Source: Firmicutes bacterium HGW-Firmicutes-4
GTDB lineage: Bacteria; Bacillota; Clostridia; Eubacteriales; Eubacteriaceae
Reading direction: 5' to 3'
DNA length: 39,146 nucleotides
NCBI GenBank assembly: GCA_002841405.1
Contig: PGZR01000013.1
Span: 1 to 39,146, forward strand
Shown: in pieces, positions 30,164 through 38,104 of the stretch
Layout: every line of letters begins with the position of its first letter
How positions within the stretch are numbered: the stretch's first letter is position 1
Made by a program: the position numbers and the translations under genes
The notes under the pieces: model-generated
Databases searched by the model: none
What the model saw: only the letters and a program-made list of their open reading frames with translations
Told to the model about the DNA's origin: nothing

Positions 30164-31258
30164 ATGGATCTTTATGTAGCAGATAGAAGCTTTAATAAAC
30201 TAGGTACCGTCAATAACAGAACGTCACTCCGGTGGGTACGCCGGTACCGGAAAATAGGAGAGTTTGAGGTCCATTGTCCGGCAACAGCACAGAACATTGA
30301 GAAGCTGCAGCGGGGTAATGTCATCATTAAGCCTGGGGATCCAGAAGCGGGTTATATCAAATACAGAAACCTGCAGGAGAATGATGAGGGTAAGGAGTTG
30401 CTAGTTATAAAAGGTGACTTCCTGACTGGGTACCTAAACCGGCGGATTATCTGGGGAATCGAAATTATAAACGGTCTGGTCGAAGTGGCCATGCGGTCGC
30501 TGGTTAACAAGAATGCCATCGATCCAACGGATGCGGACAGAATCATATCAAGGTTATCCCTGGGGGATCTGATGAACTACACCGAAACGGCAGATTTTCA
30601 GACATCCTATCAGAATTTGACGGATGAACTGGAAAGACTCAGCACATTGTCAAATATTGGGTATCGGGTTAGATACGATGGACCAACAAAATCAATGAGA
30701 TTTGAAACCTATAAAGGGCTGGATCGATCCTCCGGACAAAGCATCAATCCCCGGTGCATTTTCTCAAAAGATTATAACAACGTCGAAAAACAGGAGTTTA
30801 CCGAGAGTGATGGTAATTACCGGAATGTTTGCCTGGTCGGAGGGATTGGAGAAGGAACAGACAGAAAGTTTGCGACCGTTGGCAGTGCAACCGATCTTGA
30901 TCGGTACGAAGTATTTAATGATCAAAAGAGTTTGAGCAATGTTGTAGACAGTATAACCATGGCCGATGCAGAATATCAGGCATTACTTGAAGGAAAAGGG
31001 AATGAAACGCTGGCAGAATGTAAAAAAATCTGTGTCTTTGACAGCTCCATCGACGTAAATGCAAACCGGAAATATAAAGAGGATTATGATCTTGGCGATA
31101 TCGTCACGAACATCAATAAAAAGTGGGGCGTTAAGTTGGATACCAGGATCGAAGAAATAGAAGAGGTCTATGAGGATGGAAACGAAAAGATCAATGTGGT
31201 TTTCGGGGATGAAGCACCAACGCTTATAGATAAGATAAAACAATTAGTAAAGGGGTGA
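30164..31258 (+). CDS. Gp37-like tail protein (ReqiPepy6 Gp37 family)
   Basis: 364 residues: LRWVRRYRKIGEFEVHCPAT, GNVIIKPGDPEAGYIKYRNL, GDFLTGYLNRRIIW, and a late GDIVTNINKKWGVKLDTRIE. This is the siphovirus Gp37-like family that takes the place of the tail-associated lysin/hub after Dit in many clostridial phages. It lies 1 bp after Dit. Confidence 0.88.
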   Translation: MDLYVADRSFNKLGTVNNRTSLRWVRRYRKIGEFEVHCPATAQNIEKLQRGNVIIKPGDPEAGYIKYRNLQENDEGKELLVIKGDFLTGYLNRRIIWGIEIINGLVEVAMRSLVNKNAIDPTDADRIISRLSLGDLMNYTETADFQTSYQNLTDELERLSTLSNIGYRVRYDGPTKSMRFETYKGLDRSSGQSINPRCIFSKDYNNVEKQEFTESDGNYRNVCLVGGIGEGTDRKFATVGSATDLDRYEVFNDQKSLSNVVDSITMADAEYQALLEGKGNETLAECKKICVFDSSIDVNANRKYKEDYDLGDIVTNINKKWGVKLDTRIEEIEEVYEDGNEKINVVFGDEAPTLIDKIKQLVKG

Positions 31259-31262
31259 GAAT

Positions 31263-32153
31263 ATGGCAGAACAGAGTGGGATATTCCCATCCGTAAACGG
31301 GGACAGAAAGTATTTAACAAGCTTTTTCGCGGAATACTTTGCTGATTTCATCGGCAATGGGATTTACCCGAACCCGTCAACCCAGTGCCAGGTATTGGCC
31401 AATAATGATATGACTGTAATATTAAAACCAGGTAACGGCTATATTAATGGGCTTAAGTATATAAATGACAGCGATAAGGTTTTAAATATTGATACAGCAG
31501 ATGGCGTCTTAAAACGGATTGACCGCATTGTATTGCGGCATACGGTATTGAACCGGGAAATAAAAGCCTACGTAAAAAAGGGAACGTTTGCGAGTTCGCC
31601 GGTGGCACCGACACTGCAAAGAGATGCAGACATGTGGGAGCTAGGTGTAGCGGATATCTACATTTTAAATGGAGCGGTGAGTATCAGCCAAGCGAATATT
31701 ACTGATTTACGATTGAATAGCACCTATTGTGGGATTGTTCATGGAGTGATAGATCAGGTTGATACGACGACAATATTCAATCAATTTCAGGCGTGGTATT
31801 TGGAAACAGTCGATGATGCAACGACAGATATTGCAACAATGCTTTCAGCATTTCAAAGCGATTTCAACACTTGGTTCGCCAATTTACAGGATATTTTAGA
31901 CGAAAACACAGCGGGTAATCTGCTTAATATGATTAATTCATTGGTTGATCGTATGACAGTAGCAGAAACAGCGATCACCGAACTAGATTCACGTTTAGGT
32001 ACCGCTGAAACAGACATTGATAATTTGCAAACAGCAGCCGGAACAGCATCTACCCATATCGGAACAACAAACATCCATGTAAAAATAACATCAGGCACAG
32101 CCGATCCAACTGGTGGCGTTGATGGTGATGTTTATTTGCAATATGAGGTTTAA
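31263..32153 (+). CDS. baseplate / tail fibre protein
   Basis: 296 residues. The first 160 (FPSVNGDRKYLTSFFAEYFA, VILKPGNGYINGLKYINDSD, KRIDRIVLRHTVLNREIKAY) are the N-terminal domain common to clostridial tail fibres. The remainder is a heptad coiled coil (MTVAETAITELDSRLGTAET) followed by a short GTADPTGGVDGDVYLQYEV tip found at the ends of fibre proteins. Probable trimeric receptor-binding support. Confidence 0.8.
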   Translation: MAEQSGIFPSVNGDRKYLTSFFAEYFADFIGNGIYPNPSTQCQVLANNDMTVILKPGNGYINGLKYINDSDKVLNIDTADGVLKRIDRIVLRHTVLNREIKAYVKKGTFASSPVAPTLQRDADMWELGVADIYILNGAVSISQANITDLRLNSTYCGIVHGVIDQVDTTTIFNQFQAWYLETVDDATTDIATMLSAFQSDFNTWFANLQDILDENTAGNLLNMINSLVDRMTVAETAITELDSRLGTAETDIDNLQTAAGTASTHIGTTNIHVKITSGTADPTGGVDGDVYLQYEV

Positions 32154-32155
32154 AG

Positions 32156-33319
32156 ATGGCTAAAAGAACGTTATTAAAAGTGAACGGTGAGTGGAAAGAA
32201 GTTAAAAACGTTTGGCGAAATGTGAGTGGTGAATGGATTCCGAAGGTTGTACCAAAACTGAATGTTTCGGATGTTTGGAAAGAGTGTATAGGATATGGTT
32301 TTTTCTACTCATCCGAAACACCATATGACACAGATACGGGGGCGATATTTAAAAGAGATTTACAAGGTAATGTAATTAAATCGATCAACTTATCGACTGG
32401 CCGATTTGTATTTGAAATGGTTATACATGTCAACGGTTCATTATATACAATCGAGACAAATATTACTAACTCATCAGTGCAAATTAAACATTATACTAAA
32501 GATCTTGATTTAATTGCGACATTAAGTTGTCCGGCCGGTTATGATGAATATCACATTGGCATCAATAAATATGATATTCTGATGTTGTCATATTACACGT
32601 CCGCATCTCGTCTTTGTCGCTTTTATAACGCAAATCTAAGCTCGACAATTTTAAAATCTTATAGTGTCGGATATAGATATCACAGAATCGAACCTGATTC
32701 AGATGGATATTTTTATGTATATGCAAATTATTCTGATGCGAGTACTGAAAGGAGACTTTATAAATATTGGTTTAATCAGGAAACAGTCAATATGGAGCAA
32801 ATTTCATATGTATCTTTAGGAAATTCGTCACATGTTGTCGGGGCTATGCGTGTTGTGGAGCCGTATATAATCATCGCATCATATTCATCTGGAGATCAAA
32901 TTATTCAAAGACGACTTATTTCAGACTTATCAGTTGTTGTTTATAATACAACAACACTACAAGGGTTTAGTTATTCATTAGCGGTGGATGAGGAATCTTT
33001 AGACTTATTTACAGCTGGTGACGGCGGTTTATCAACTGCAAGTGATTTATATATTTGCAAAACTCCTATAAGCATGGCGACATATTCAACAGTTTTTTAC
33101 GCTTCAGATTTTTCAGTTAATGATAGTTGCGAGGACATGGTCATAATGAATAAATTACTTTTTGCTGGTTATGGGTATTCGGCCGGAGGAACACAATGCG
33201 GGATAGTCTGTGTGGATCTGGAAACTTACCAAAAACTATGGGTCAAAATGCGACCAAATTTTGAACGGTTTAAACTTGCAATACCACCTGGGATATATGC
33301 AAATTATTTACTGAATTAG
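32156..33319 (+). CDS. putative receptor-binding tail protein, beta-propeller-like
   Basis: 387 residues. The start (LLKVNGEWKEVKNVWRNVSG, EWIPKVVPK) is a tail-attachment tag. The rest consists of repeating strand groups separated by turns (IKHYTKDLDLIATLSCP, RLYKYWFNQETVNMEQISYV, VCVDLETYQKLWVKMRP), suggesting a propeller with perhaps six blades. Codon and base composition is more AT-rich than its neighbours, typical of exchanged receptor-binding modules. Host range factor by position. Confidence 0.65.
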   Translation: MAKRTLLKVNGEWKEVKNVWRNVSGEWIPKVVPKLNVSDVWKECIGYGFFYSSETPYDTDTGAIFKRDLQGNVIKSINLSTGRFVFEMVIHVNGSLYTIETNITNSSVQIKHYTKDLDLIATLSCPAGYDEYHIGINKYDILMLSYYTSASRLCRFYNANLSSTILKSYSVGYRYHRIEPDSDGYFYVYANYSDASTERRLYKYWFNQETVNMEQISYVSLGNSSHVVGAMRVVEPYIIIASYSSGDQIIQRRLISDLSVVVYNTTTLQGFSYSLAVDEESLDLFTAGDGGLSTASDLYICKTPISMATYSTVFYASDFSVNDSCEDMVIMNKLLFAGYGYSAGGTQCGIVCVDLETYQKLWVKMRPNFERFKLAIPPGIYANYLLN

Positions 33320-33332
33320 GAGACATAAATAT

Positions 33333-33647
33333 ATGATATATATAAAAACAGACGAAAATAATTTTGTCGAAAGTATTAATTTCAAACCTTTCGATTCAGA
33401 ACATGGCTTAGGAAAAACAGAAGCAGACCTTTTAATCGAAGGATTCTTAGTTGAGTCAATCCCCGAACCTGATCAAATCGAAGGGCAATCAGCAAAAATG
33501 TTTTATACCGAAGCAGATGGCTTTACATTCCAGTATGAAGATATTCCACCAACACCGGAGGAACTTCAGGCGGAAAACAATAATGCAATGGCAGAGTATT
33601 TGGTTGATTTGGATTTTAGAATCTGCTCAATCGAACTTGGATTGTAG
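33333..33647 (+). CDS. small tail-fibre-associated protein
   Basis: 104 residues: MIYIKTDENNFVESINFKPF, an acidic middle, and EDIPPTPEELQAENNNAMAE near the end. Size, place after the fibre gene and the PPTPEEL motif resemble tail-fibre assembly or attachment proteins; the function is not certain. Confidence 0.65.
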   Translation: MIYIKTDENNFVESINFKPFDSEHGLGKTEADLLIEGFLVESIPEPDQIEGQSAKMFYTEADGFTFQYEDIPPTPEELQAENNNAMAEYLVDLDFRICSIELGL

Positions 33648-33663
33648 AAAGGAGGTGTAAATC

Positions 33664-33816
33664 ATGACATACACATACTGTAAAAAAGTAATTGAAAATG
33701 GCAAATTTGGCTCAGTTGAAGAAATGACGATCAAGCTTGATGTTTTCTTACTCAACAATCGAATCACTCAAGATCAGTACAATGAATTGATTGAATTGTT
33801 AAATGCAGCAGCTTAG
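33664..33816 (+). CDS. XkdX-like small tail protein
   Basis: 50 residues after AAAGGAGGTGTAAATC. TYCKKVIENGKFGSVEEMTI and NRITQDQYNELIELL follow the pattern of XkdX-like proteins that sit at the end of tail operons in PBSX-type and clostridial phages. Role unknown. Confidence 0.65.
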   Translation: MTYTYCKKVIENGKFGSVEEMTIKLDVFLLNNRITQDQYNELIELLNAAA

Positions 33817-33837
33817 GCTGTTTTTTTATTGCTCAGG

Positions 33838-33855
33838 GGCGGTCGAAAGGCCGCC
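33838..33855 (+). terminator. GAAA-tetraloop hairpin between tail and lysis genes
   Basis: GGCGGTC-GAAA-GGCCGCC, 7 bp including one G-T pair. The tail behind it is TATTATTT, so termination would be partial. A T run (33820-33826) lies before it. Confidence 0.6.
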
Positions 33856-33878
33856 TATTATTTGAAAGGGGACGGTTT

Positions 33879-34163
33879 ATGATTATTGACATCGGAGTTA
33901 TCGGGGGATGGTCATCGCAGATATTAGCCATTGGAGGACTATGCGGAGGCGTGTATTGGATTTGCTTGCAAATTTTTACAATAAAAAGCAAAATAGCTGA
34001 ACATGATGAGTGCATCAATGACAGCCTGGAAGAACGGATGATATTGTTGAGGGCGCAAAAGGCCGCTCTTGAAGCGGTATCCGGTAAACGGTGCAATGGG
34101 AATGTGGACGATTCGATTACCGAGATTGATGATTATATGCTCAAAAAATCACATGAAAAATAA
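33879..34163 (+). CDS. membrane protein of the lysis cassette (holin-associated)
   Basis: 94 residues with one membrane segment near the start (SSQILAIGGLCGGVYWICLQ) and a helical, charged remainder. Position directly before holin and endolysin suggests a pinholin partner or accessory holin. AAAGGGGAC precedes the ATG. Confidence 0.6.
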   Translation: MIIDIGVIGGWSSQILAIGGLCGGVYWICLQIFTIKSKIAEHDECINDSLEERMILLRAQKAALEAVSGKRCNGNVDDSITEIDDYMLKKSHEK

Positions 34164-34175
34164 GGAGAAATGATA

Positions 34176-34499
34176 ATGAATTTAAAAGATGTTAAGGCAG
34201 ATGTATGGATTCGGCTGGTAGTATTAATGTTGGCGCTGGTGAATGGCACCTTAACAGCATCGGGCATGAATCCGATCGCAGTGTCAGAGACTGAATTGTA
34301 TGTTGTGTTGTCCAATATTGCAATGATTGGGGCCGCACTGTGGAACGCCTGGAAAAACAACAGTCTCACCGCATCGGCCCAGCAATCGGATATATTAATG
34401 GCCAATTTAAAACAGGCAGCTCTAAAAATTATAATGGATAAATCAAACCAGATGCTGGCTGAACATGAAGAAGCAGTTAAATCAGAAAGCCAGGTGTAA
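34176..34499 (+). CDS. holin, phi LC3 family
   Basis: 107 residues from the ATG at 34176, 8 bp after GGAG; an ATG two codons earlier is too close to that site. VKADVWIRLVVLMLALVNGT, the central GMNPIAVSETELY and IAMIGAALWNAWKNNSLT are the classic phi LC3-type holin with two membrane segments. The C-terminal tail is longer than in the smallest members. Confidence 0.92.
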   Translation: MNLKDVKADVWIRLVVLMLALVNGTLTASGMNPIAVSETELYVVLSNIAMIGAALWNAWKNNSLTASAQQSDILMANLKQAALKIIMDKSNQMLAEHEEAVKSESQV

Positions 34500-34503
34500 T
34501 AAT

Positions 34504-35535
34504 TTGGATGCAATTTATACAGGGCATGTCCAGGACATTGGTGACATCGGCCCATTTAAAAACGGCGAGTTGTGCGGAACATTCGGAAAGTCAAAACGGC
34601 TTGAAGCCCTGAGCATCAAAACCGATTCGGATAAGCTGGGGGTCGAATACGAGGGCCAGATCCAAAATACTGGCTGGACGAGCGTAAAAAAGGATGGTGA
34701 GTTGCTGGGGACAACCGGTAAGGGGTTACGCCTAGAAGCTGTAAAAATCCGGCTGACGGGCGAAAAGGCCGGTGAGTATGACATTTATTATGGTGTTCAT
34801 GCCGAAAATTACGGCGATATGAATTGGGCCATGAATGGCGAACCGGCCGGAACCGAGGGGCTGGGGTTACGAGTTGAGGGGATCAAGATCATCATCGCCC
34901 CCAAATCGGTTAAACTGACTGTTGGCGATGTTCGCAATTTCATTAAGGCAGAACCAAAACCGGTAGCCCCGGCCATTCCTACACCACAAGTGCAGAAAAG
35001 TCTGGCAGGGAAAATTATCTGCCTGAATCCTGGTCACGGTGGCTCCGATCCAGGGGCGGTTGGTTTGCTCCGTGAGTCAGATCAAAATTTATGTGTCGTT
35101 CTCAGGCTTGGTCAACTACTTTCGGAACGTGGAGCATCAGTCATCTATACAAGAACAACGGATGTCCATATGTACCTAATTGACAGAACCGATATCGCCA
35201 ACGATGCCAATGCTGATATGTTTGTTTCTGTCCACCATAACGGGTCAAATGATCCTGCTACAAACGGATCTGAAACGATCTGTTACCCGGGCAGTGATAA
35301 CGGGCTGCGGTTGGCTACTCTGACATTAAACGGAATCTGTAACCGCCTTGGTACCTATCGACGGGGAGTGATCCAGCGTGATGATTCGGATGTGACGTAT
35401 TCTGATATGGCCGCAGTAATCACCGAAGCGTTGTTTTCATCCAATCCGGATGAGTGCAATTTATTTTCAAACGGTGGGGCCGAATTAGAAGCGTTGGGAA
35501 TTCTGGATGGAATCCTTGCTTATTTCGGATGCTGA
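34504..35535 (+). CDS. endolysin: three ChW repeats and N-acetylmuramoyl-L-alanine amidase
   Basis: 343 residues from a TTG start 8 bp behind AGGTG; a longer frame from 34465 overlaps the holin gene without a site. Residues 1-130 hold three ChW-type repeats, each with a GTxGxxxRLEAxxI end; the first has lost its aromatic residues. Residues 165-343 are an Amidase_3 zinc enzyme: His in NPGHGG, Glu in LRESDQN, His in VSVHHNGS, catalytic Glu in ITEALF. The repeats would bind the cell surface, the enzyme cleaves the amide between muramic acid and L-Ala. Putting the binding repeats first is less usual than a C-terminal binding domain. Confidence 0.93.
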   Translation: MDAIYTGHVQDIGDIGPFKNGELCGTFGKSKRLEALSIKTDSDKLGVEYEGQIQNTGWTSVKKDGELLGTTGKGLRLEAVKIRLTGEKAGEYDIYYGVHAENYGDMNWAMNGEPAGTEGLGLRVEGIKIIIAPKSVKLTVGDVRNFIKAEPKPVAPAIPTPQVQKSLAGKIICLNPGHGGSDPGAVGLLRESDQNLCVVLRLGQLLSERGASVIYTRTTDVHMYLIDRTDIANDANADMFVSVHHNGSNDPATNGSETICYPGSDNGLRLATLTLNGICNRLGTYRRGVIQRDDSDVTYSDMAAVITEALFSSNPDECNLFSNGGAELEALGILDGILAYFGC

Positions 35536-35613
35536 CAAAATTCTAAATAAAGTATGTCGTTCTTGACGGTTTGTATAATGATCTTGACCGAAAATTTGTC
35601 AAGTAAGTTTCAC

Positions 35614-35631
35614 GGCCACCTTCGGGTGGCC
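35614..35631 (+). terminator. intrinsic terminator after the lysis genes
   Basis: GGCCACC-TTCG-GGTGGCC, a perfect 7-bp stem with the very stable UUCG loop, followed by ATATTATATTTT. End of the late transcript. Confidence 0.88.
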
Positions 35632-35654
35632 ATATTATATTTTCAGGAGGAAAA

Positions 35655-36410
35655 ATGAATAGTTTTATACCATGGATTGGCGGGAAACGCCTGTTAAGAA
35701 AAACAATAATTGAAATGTTTCCAAAGGACTTTGATCGATACGTTGAAGTCTTTGGTGGTGCCGGTTGGGTGCTCTTTGCAAAAGATAAACATGCTGATCT
35801 GGAGATTTATAACGATTTTGATGGTCAGCTGGCCAATTTGTTCCGGTGCGTGAAGTATCATCCAGATGAGGTGAAAAAGGAAATATCCTGTGTCCTGAAT
35901 TCACGGGAGTTCTTTGACGACTTCAAATCTCAACTTGATATGCGCGGATTAACCGACATTCAACGTGCTGGGCGGTATTTCATGATCATTAAAACATCAT
36001 ATGGAGCCGATAGAAAGACCTACGGCGGGACAAAGAAGAACCTCAATAAAAGCACAGACTATCTGAGTGAAATCAGTGATCGACTGAATGGCGTGGTGAT
36101 TGAAAATAGAGACTTTGAGCGGATCATCAAGGTTCATGACAGGCCTGGTGCGCTTTTCTATCTTGATCCACCCTATCATGGGACAGAAAAATACTATCAG
36201 ACTGGCTTTGGTGATGCGGATCATAAAAGGTTAAGAGACTGCTTGAAAGAAATCAAAGGAAAGTTTATACTGAGTTATAACAATGATGATTTTGTCCGGG
36301 AATTGTACCAGGGCTTTAACCTATTTGAGGTCAGTCGGAGAAATTCGCTGCTTGAACGGTACAATGGTAAAGATAAAGAATACAAAGAAGTAATAATCAC
36401 GAATTACTAA
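35655..36410 (+). CDS. D12-class N6-adenine DNA methyltransferase (orphan)
   Basis: 251 residues: PWIGGKRLLRKTI (motif X), VEVFGGAGWVLF (SAM-binding motif I), LDPPYHGTEKYY (catalytic DPPY) and a late FILSYNNDD. It is a Dam-like enzyme that adds a methyl group to adenine in a short site, probably protecting phage DNA. No restriction enzyme gene is near. AGGAGG lies before the ATG, directly after the late terminator. Confidence 0.93.
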   Translation: MNSFIPWIGGKRLLRKTIIEMFPKDFDRYVEVFGGAGWVLFAKDKHADLEIYNDFDGQLANLFRCVKYHPDEVKKEISCVLNSREFFDDFKSQLDMRGLTDIQRAGRYFMIIKTSYGADRKTYGGTKKNLNKSTDYLSEISDRLNGVVIENRDFERIIKVHDRPGALFYLDPPYHGTEKYYQTGFGDADHKRLRDCLKEIKGKFILSYNNDDFVRELYQGFNLFEVSRRNSLLERYNGKDKEYKEVIITNY

Positions 36411-36545
36411 AAATCTACCTTATATTAAAGGGCCTTACGGTGTGGGGGCTTTTGGTATGGGGTTTATAGACGTCTTTCGAGGGAGCTCTGTTTTATTTTT
36501 ATAGATATTTGTCGAGAATTTTACTTTACTTCCTAACAAAATGGG

Positions 36546-36601
36546 TATAATATAGCTGTATATACAGATGCGTTGACGAAATTAACGTATTTTATTATAT
36601 C
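36546..36601 (+). promoter_or_regulatory. promoter/operator region of the toxin-antitoxin pair
   Basis: Within the 292-bp gap 36411-36702 are a TATAAT box (36546-36551), a perfect palindrome CTGTATATACAG (36556-36567) and a second promoter, TTGACG (36573-36578), 17 bp, TATATC (36596-36601). The palindrome, just upstream of the second promoter, is a candidate operator. The rest of the gap shows no gene. Confidence 0.55.
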
Positions 36602-36702
36602 TGAGCATTGCAAATGATTACAATTGGCATTTGTGATGAAATTTGACGTTATCTACGATGTTGATTCATTTGATAACGTGTCTAAAGGAAGGGGCAAGTG
36701 AT

Positions 36703-37155
36703 ATGGCAGATGTATTTGATATGGCAAAAGCTTTTTTATCAATCGAGCCAATGACTAACAAAAAACTCCAAAAATTATGTTATTATGCGAAAGCCTGGTA
36801 TTTGGCACTTACAGACGAAAATTTATTCGATGATGATTTTCAAGCATGGGTACACGGACCAGTAAATTATGATTTATATCTAAAGTACAAAGATCGTGGG
36901 TTTAATAAGATATCTCAGGTTCATGAAGACGAATTGGAAGACGTACCAGAAGAATTCATTGACTTTTCTAAAACAGTATATGAGGCCTATGGTGATTTGA
37001 CTGGTGGTGAATTAGAGATTCTAACGCATAGCGAAGATCCTTGGATGAATGCAAGGGGTAATAAGAAACATTGGGAGAGATCCGAAGCCGTTATCTCTGA
37101 AGAAGACATGAAATTATTTTATAGAAATGTCTTGAGTGAATCAGAGGCGCAATAA
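36703..37155 (+). CDS. Panacea (DUF4065) antitoxin-like protein
   Basis: 150 residues from the ATG at 36703 behind AAGGAAGGGG. MTNKKLQKLCYYAKAWYLAL, the WVHGPVNYDLY motif and LTGGELEILTHSEDPW are diagnostic for the Panacea domain (DUF4065, also in SocA/GepA). Panacea proteins are antitoxins that neutralise many unrelated toxins, frequently in prophages, often as phage defence. The next gene starts on the base after its stop codon and is the natural toxin candidate. Own promoter and operator-like palindrome upstream. Confidence 0.9.
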   Translation: MADVFDMAKAFLSIEPMTNKKLQKLCYYAKAWYLALTDENLFDDDFQAWVHGPVNYDLYLKYKDRGFNKISQVHEDELEDVPEEFIDFSKTVYEAYGDLTGGELEILTHSEDPWMNARGNKKHWERSEAVISEEDMKLFYRNVLSESEAQ

Positions 37156-37731
37156 ATGGCTAATGGAAAAGCGAAACATAAAATCCCAAAACCTCAGGCA
37201 ATCCCTGACGCAAAAATAAAACCTAAGTACGACTTTGAAAAAATCAAAGACAAAAATCACATAATATTTTCGTTCGAAAATCTTGATTTCACTAATGAGT
37301 ATTTTGGACTAGATGGCACATGCGAAAATTGGTCAAAGAATCTTTTTGAAAAGATCAGAGATATTTCTGCTTTGGAAGATGCCGAATTAAGAAAACCAGG
37401 CAATTCAACATTAAGGTTTCACGATCATTCTAATGGAAAAGCCAAATTTGAACCACCACCAACAGTATCAAAGGAAGATTTTTATCAAATCAGATTAGGT
37501 AAAAGCAAAGGTGGGATACATGGAGTTCTTTACGAGAATATCTTCTATGTTTTTTGGTTAGACCCGCATCACAACATGTATCCAGACGAAAGGTACGGAG
37601 GCTTAAAAAAGATAAAACCTCCATTGACTTGCTGCAAAGATAGAGATGAAGAGTTGTCTGAACTAAATAAAAGAATAAAGTATTTAGAAGGTGAATTAGA
37701 AACTTTTGAAGAGCTTCTAAACGAAAAATGA
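37156..37731 (+). CDS. putative toxin of the Panacea pair
   Basis: 191 residues. The N-terminal 35 are basic and proline-rich. The core (NWSKNLFEKIRDISALEDAE, LRFHDHSNG, FYQIRLGKSKGGIHGVLYEN, IFYVFWLDPHHNMYPDE) has the helix-strand-strand rhythm of a small RNase-like domain: basic residues on a strand, a G-I-H-G turn and a WLDPHHNMYP motif found in an uncharacterised prophage family. The last 30 residues are a coiled coil (ELNKRIKYLEGELETFEELL). A ribonuclease of RelE/MqsR style is a guess from shape only. Adjacent to the antitoxin gene without gap; ends in a terminator. Confidence 0.7.
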   Translation: MANGKAKHKIPKPQAIPDAKIKPKYDFEKIKDKNHIIFSFENLDFTNEYFGLDGTCENWSKNLFEKIRDISALEDAELRKPGNSTLRFHDHSNGKAKFEPPPTVSKEDFYQIRLGKSKGGIHGVLYENIFYVFWLDPHHNMYPDERYGGLKKIKPPLTCCKDRDEELSELNKRIKYLEGELETFEELLNEK

Positions 37732-37760
37732 AAAAGATCGACAAATTGCCGGTCTTTTTT
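37731..37760 (+). terminator. intrinsic terminator after the toxin-antitoxin pair
   Basis: AAAAAGATCG pairs with CGGTCTTTTT (one G-T) around a 9-base loop; ends in six T. It starts at the toxin stop codon. Confidence 0.85.
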
Positions 37761-37871
37761 GATTGCAAGTAAAAACGACCGTCACCAAGAATAAAGCACC
37801 GAAAACAAAAAAAGATATCATGCTTGCTCAAAGGTATGTTGGGATAAATTTGATATTCAGAAAATGGCGAT

Positions 37872-37986
37872 AAAATGGCGGTATGGCTTCGTGAAACAGT
37901 TGTTTTGCCATTCTTACCTGACTCTTAATCAGGGTGTCCAGAGAAAACCATGAATCAAAAAACCCAGGCCTAAATGCCTGGGTTTT
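37872..37986 (+). ncRNA. candidate structured RNA with tRNA-Lys anticodon-arm mimic (right copy)
   Basis: AAAATGGCGGT (37872-37882), hairpin ATGGC/GCCAT (37883-37911), the 26-bp tRNA-Lys(CUU)-like block (37915-37940, identical to 888-913), then a terminator. The hairpin occupies the same place as AATTG/CAATT in the left copy although its bases differ, which is the pattern of a conserved RNA structure. The rest of the 350-bp gap (37761-38110) holds only the repeats below. Confidence 0.35.
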
Positions 37987-37987
37987 C
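37957..37987 (+). terminator. intrinsic terminator, right arm
   Basis: AAAACCCAGGC and GCCTGGGTTTT form a perfect stem around a 6-base loop; A and T runs on both sides make it bidirectional. It could also stop transcripts leaving the GGGtGRT gene. Confidence 0.88.
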
Positions 37988-37999
37988 TTATAATAAATT

Positions 38000-38044
38000 T
38001 GTGTCATACCGTTGTGTCATACCTGTGTCATACTTGTGTCATAC
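38000..38044 (+). repeat. integrase arm-type sites, right arm
   Basis: Four perfect copies of TGTGTCATAC at 38000, 38013, 38024 and 38035 (steps 13, 11, 11). Two further copies lie beside the integrase gene at 1147-1167. The first copy is 105 bp from the attR core. Confidence 0.8.
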
Positions 38045-38104
38045 GACTATAATCGATCTCGATTGAACTTGCCAGAAATCGCATGATACCGACAAAAATG
38101 GGGC

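Noticed and set aside
35564-35590. Promoter with TTGACG and TATAAT before the methyltransferase
   Set aside because: The two boxes are only about 5 bp apart; no proper -35 exists at 16-18 bp from the TATAAT.
35655-36410. Restriction-modification system
   Set aside because: Only the methyltransferase is present; neighbours are the lysin and the toxin-antitoxin pair, with no restriction endonuclease-like gene nearby.
36418-36455. Terminator after the methyltransferase gene (AAAGGGCC ... GGGGGCTTTT)
   Set aside because: Only four pairs align before mismatches, so the stem is too weak to support.
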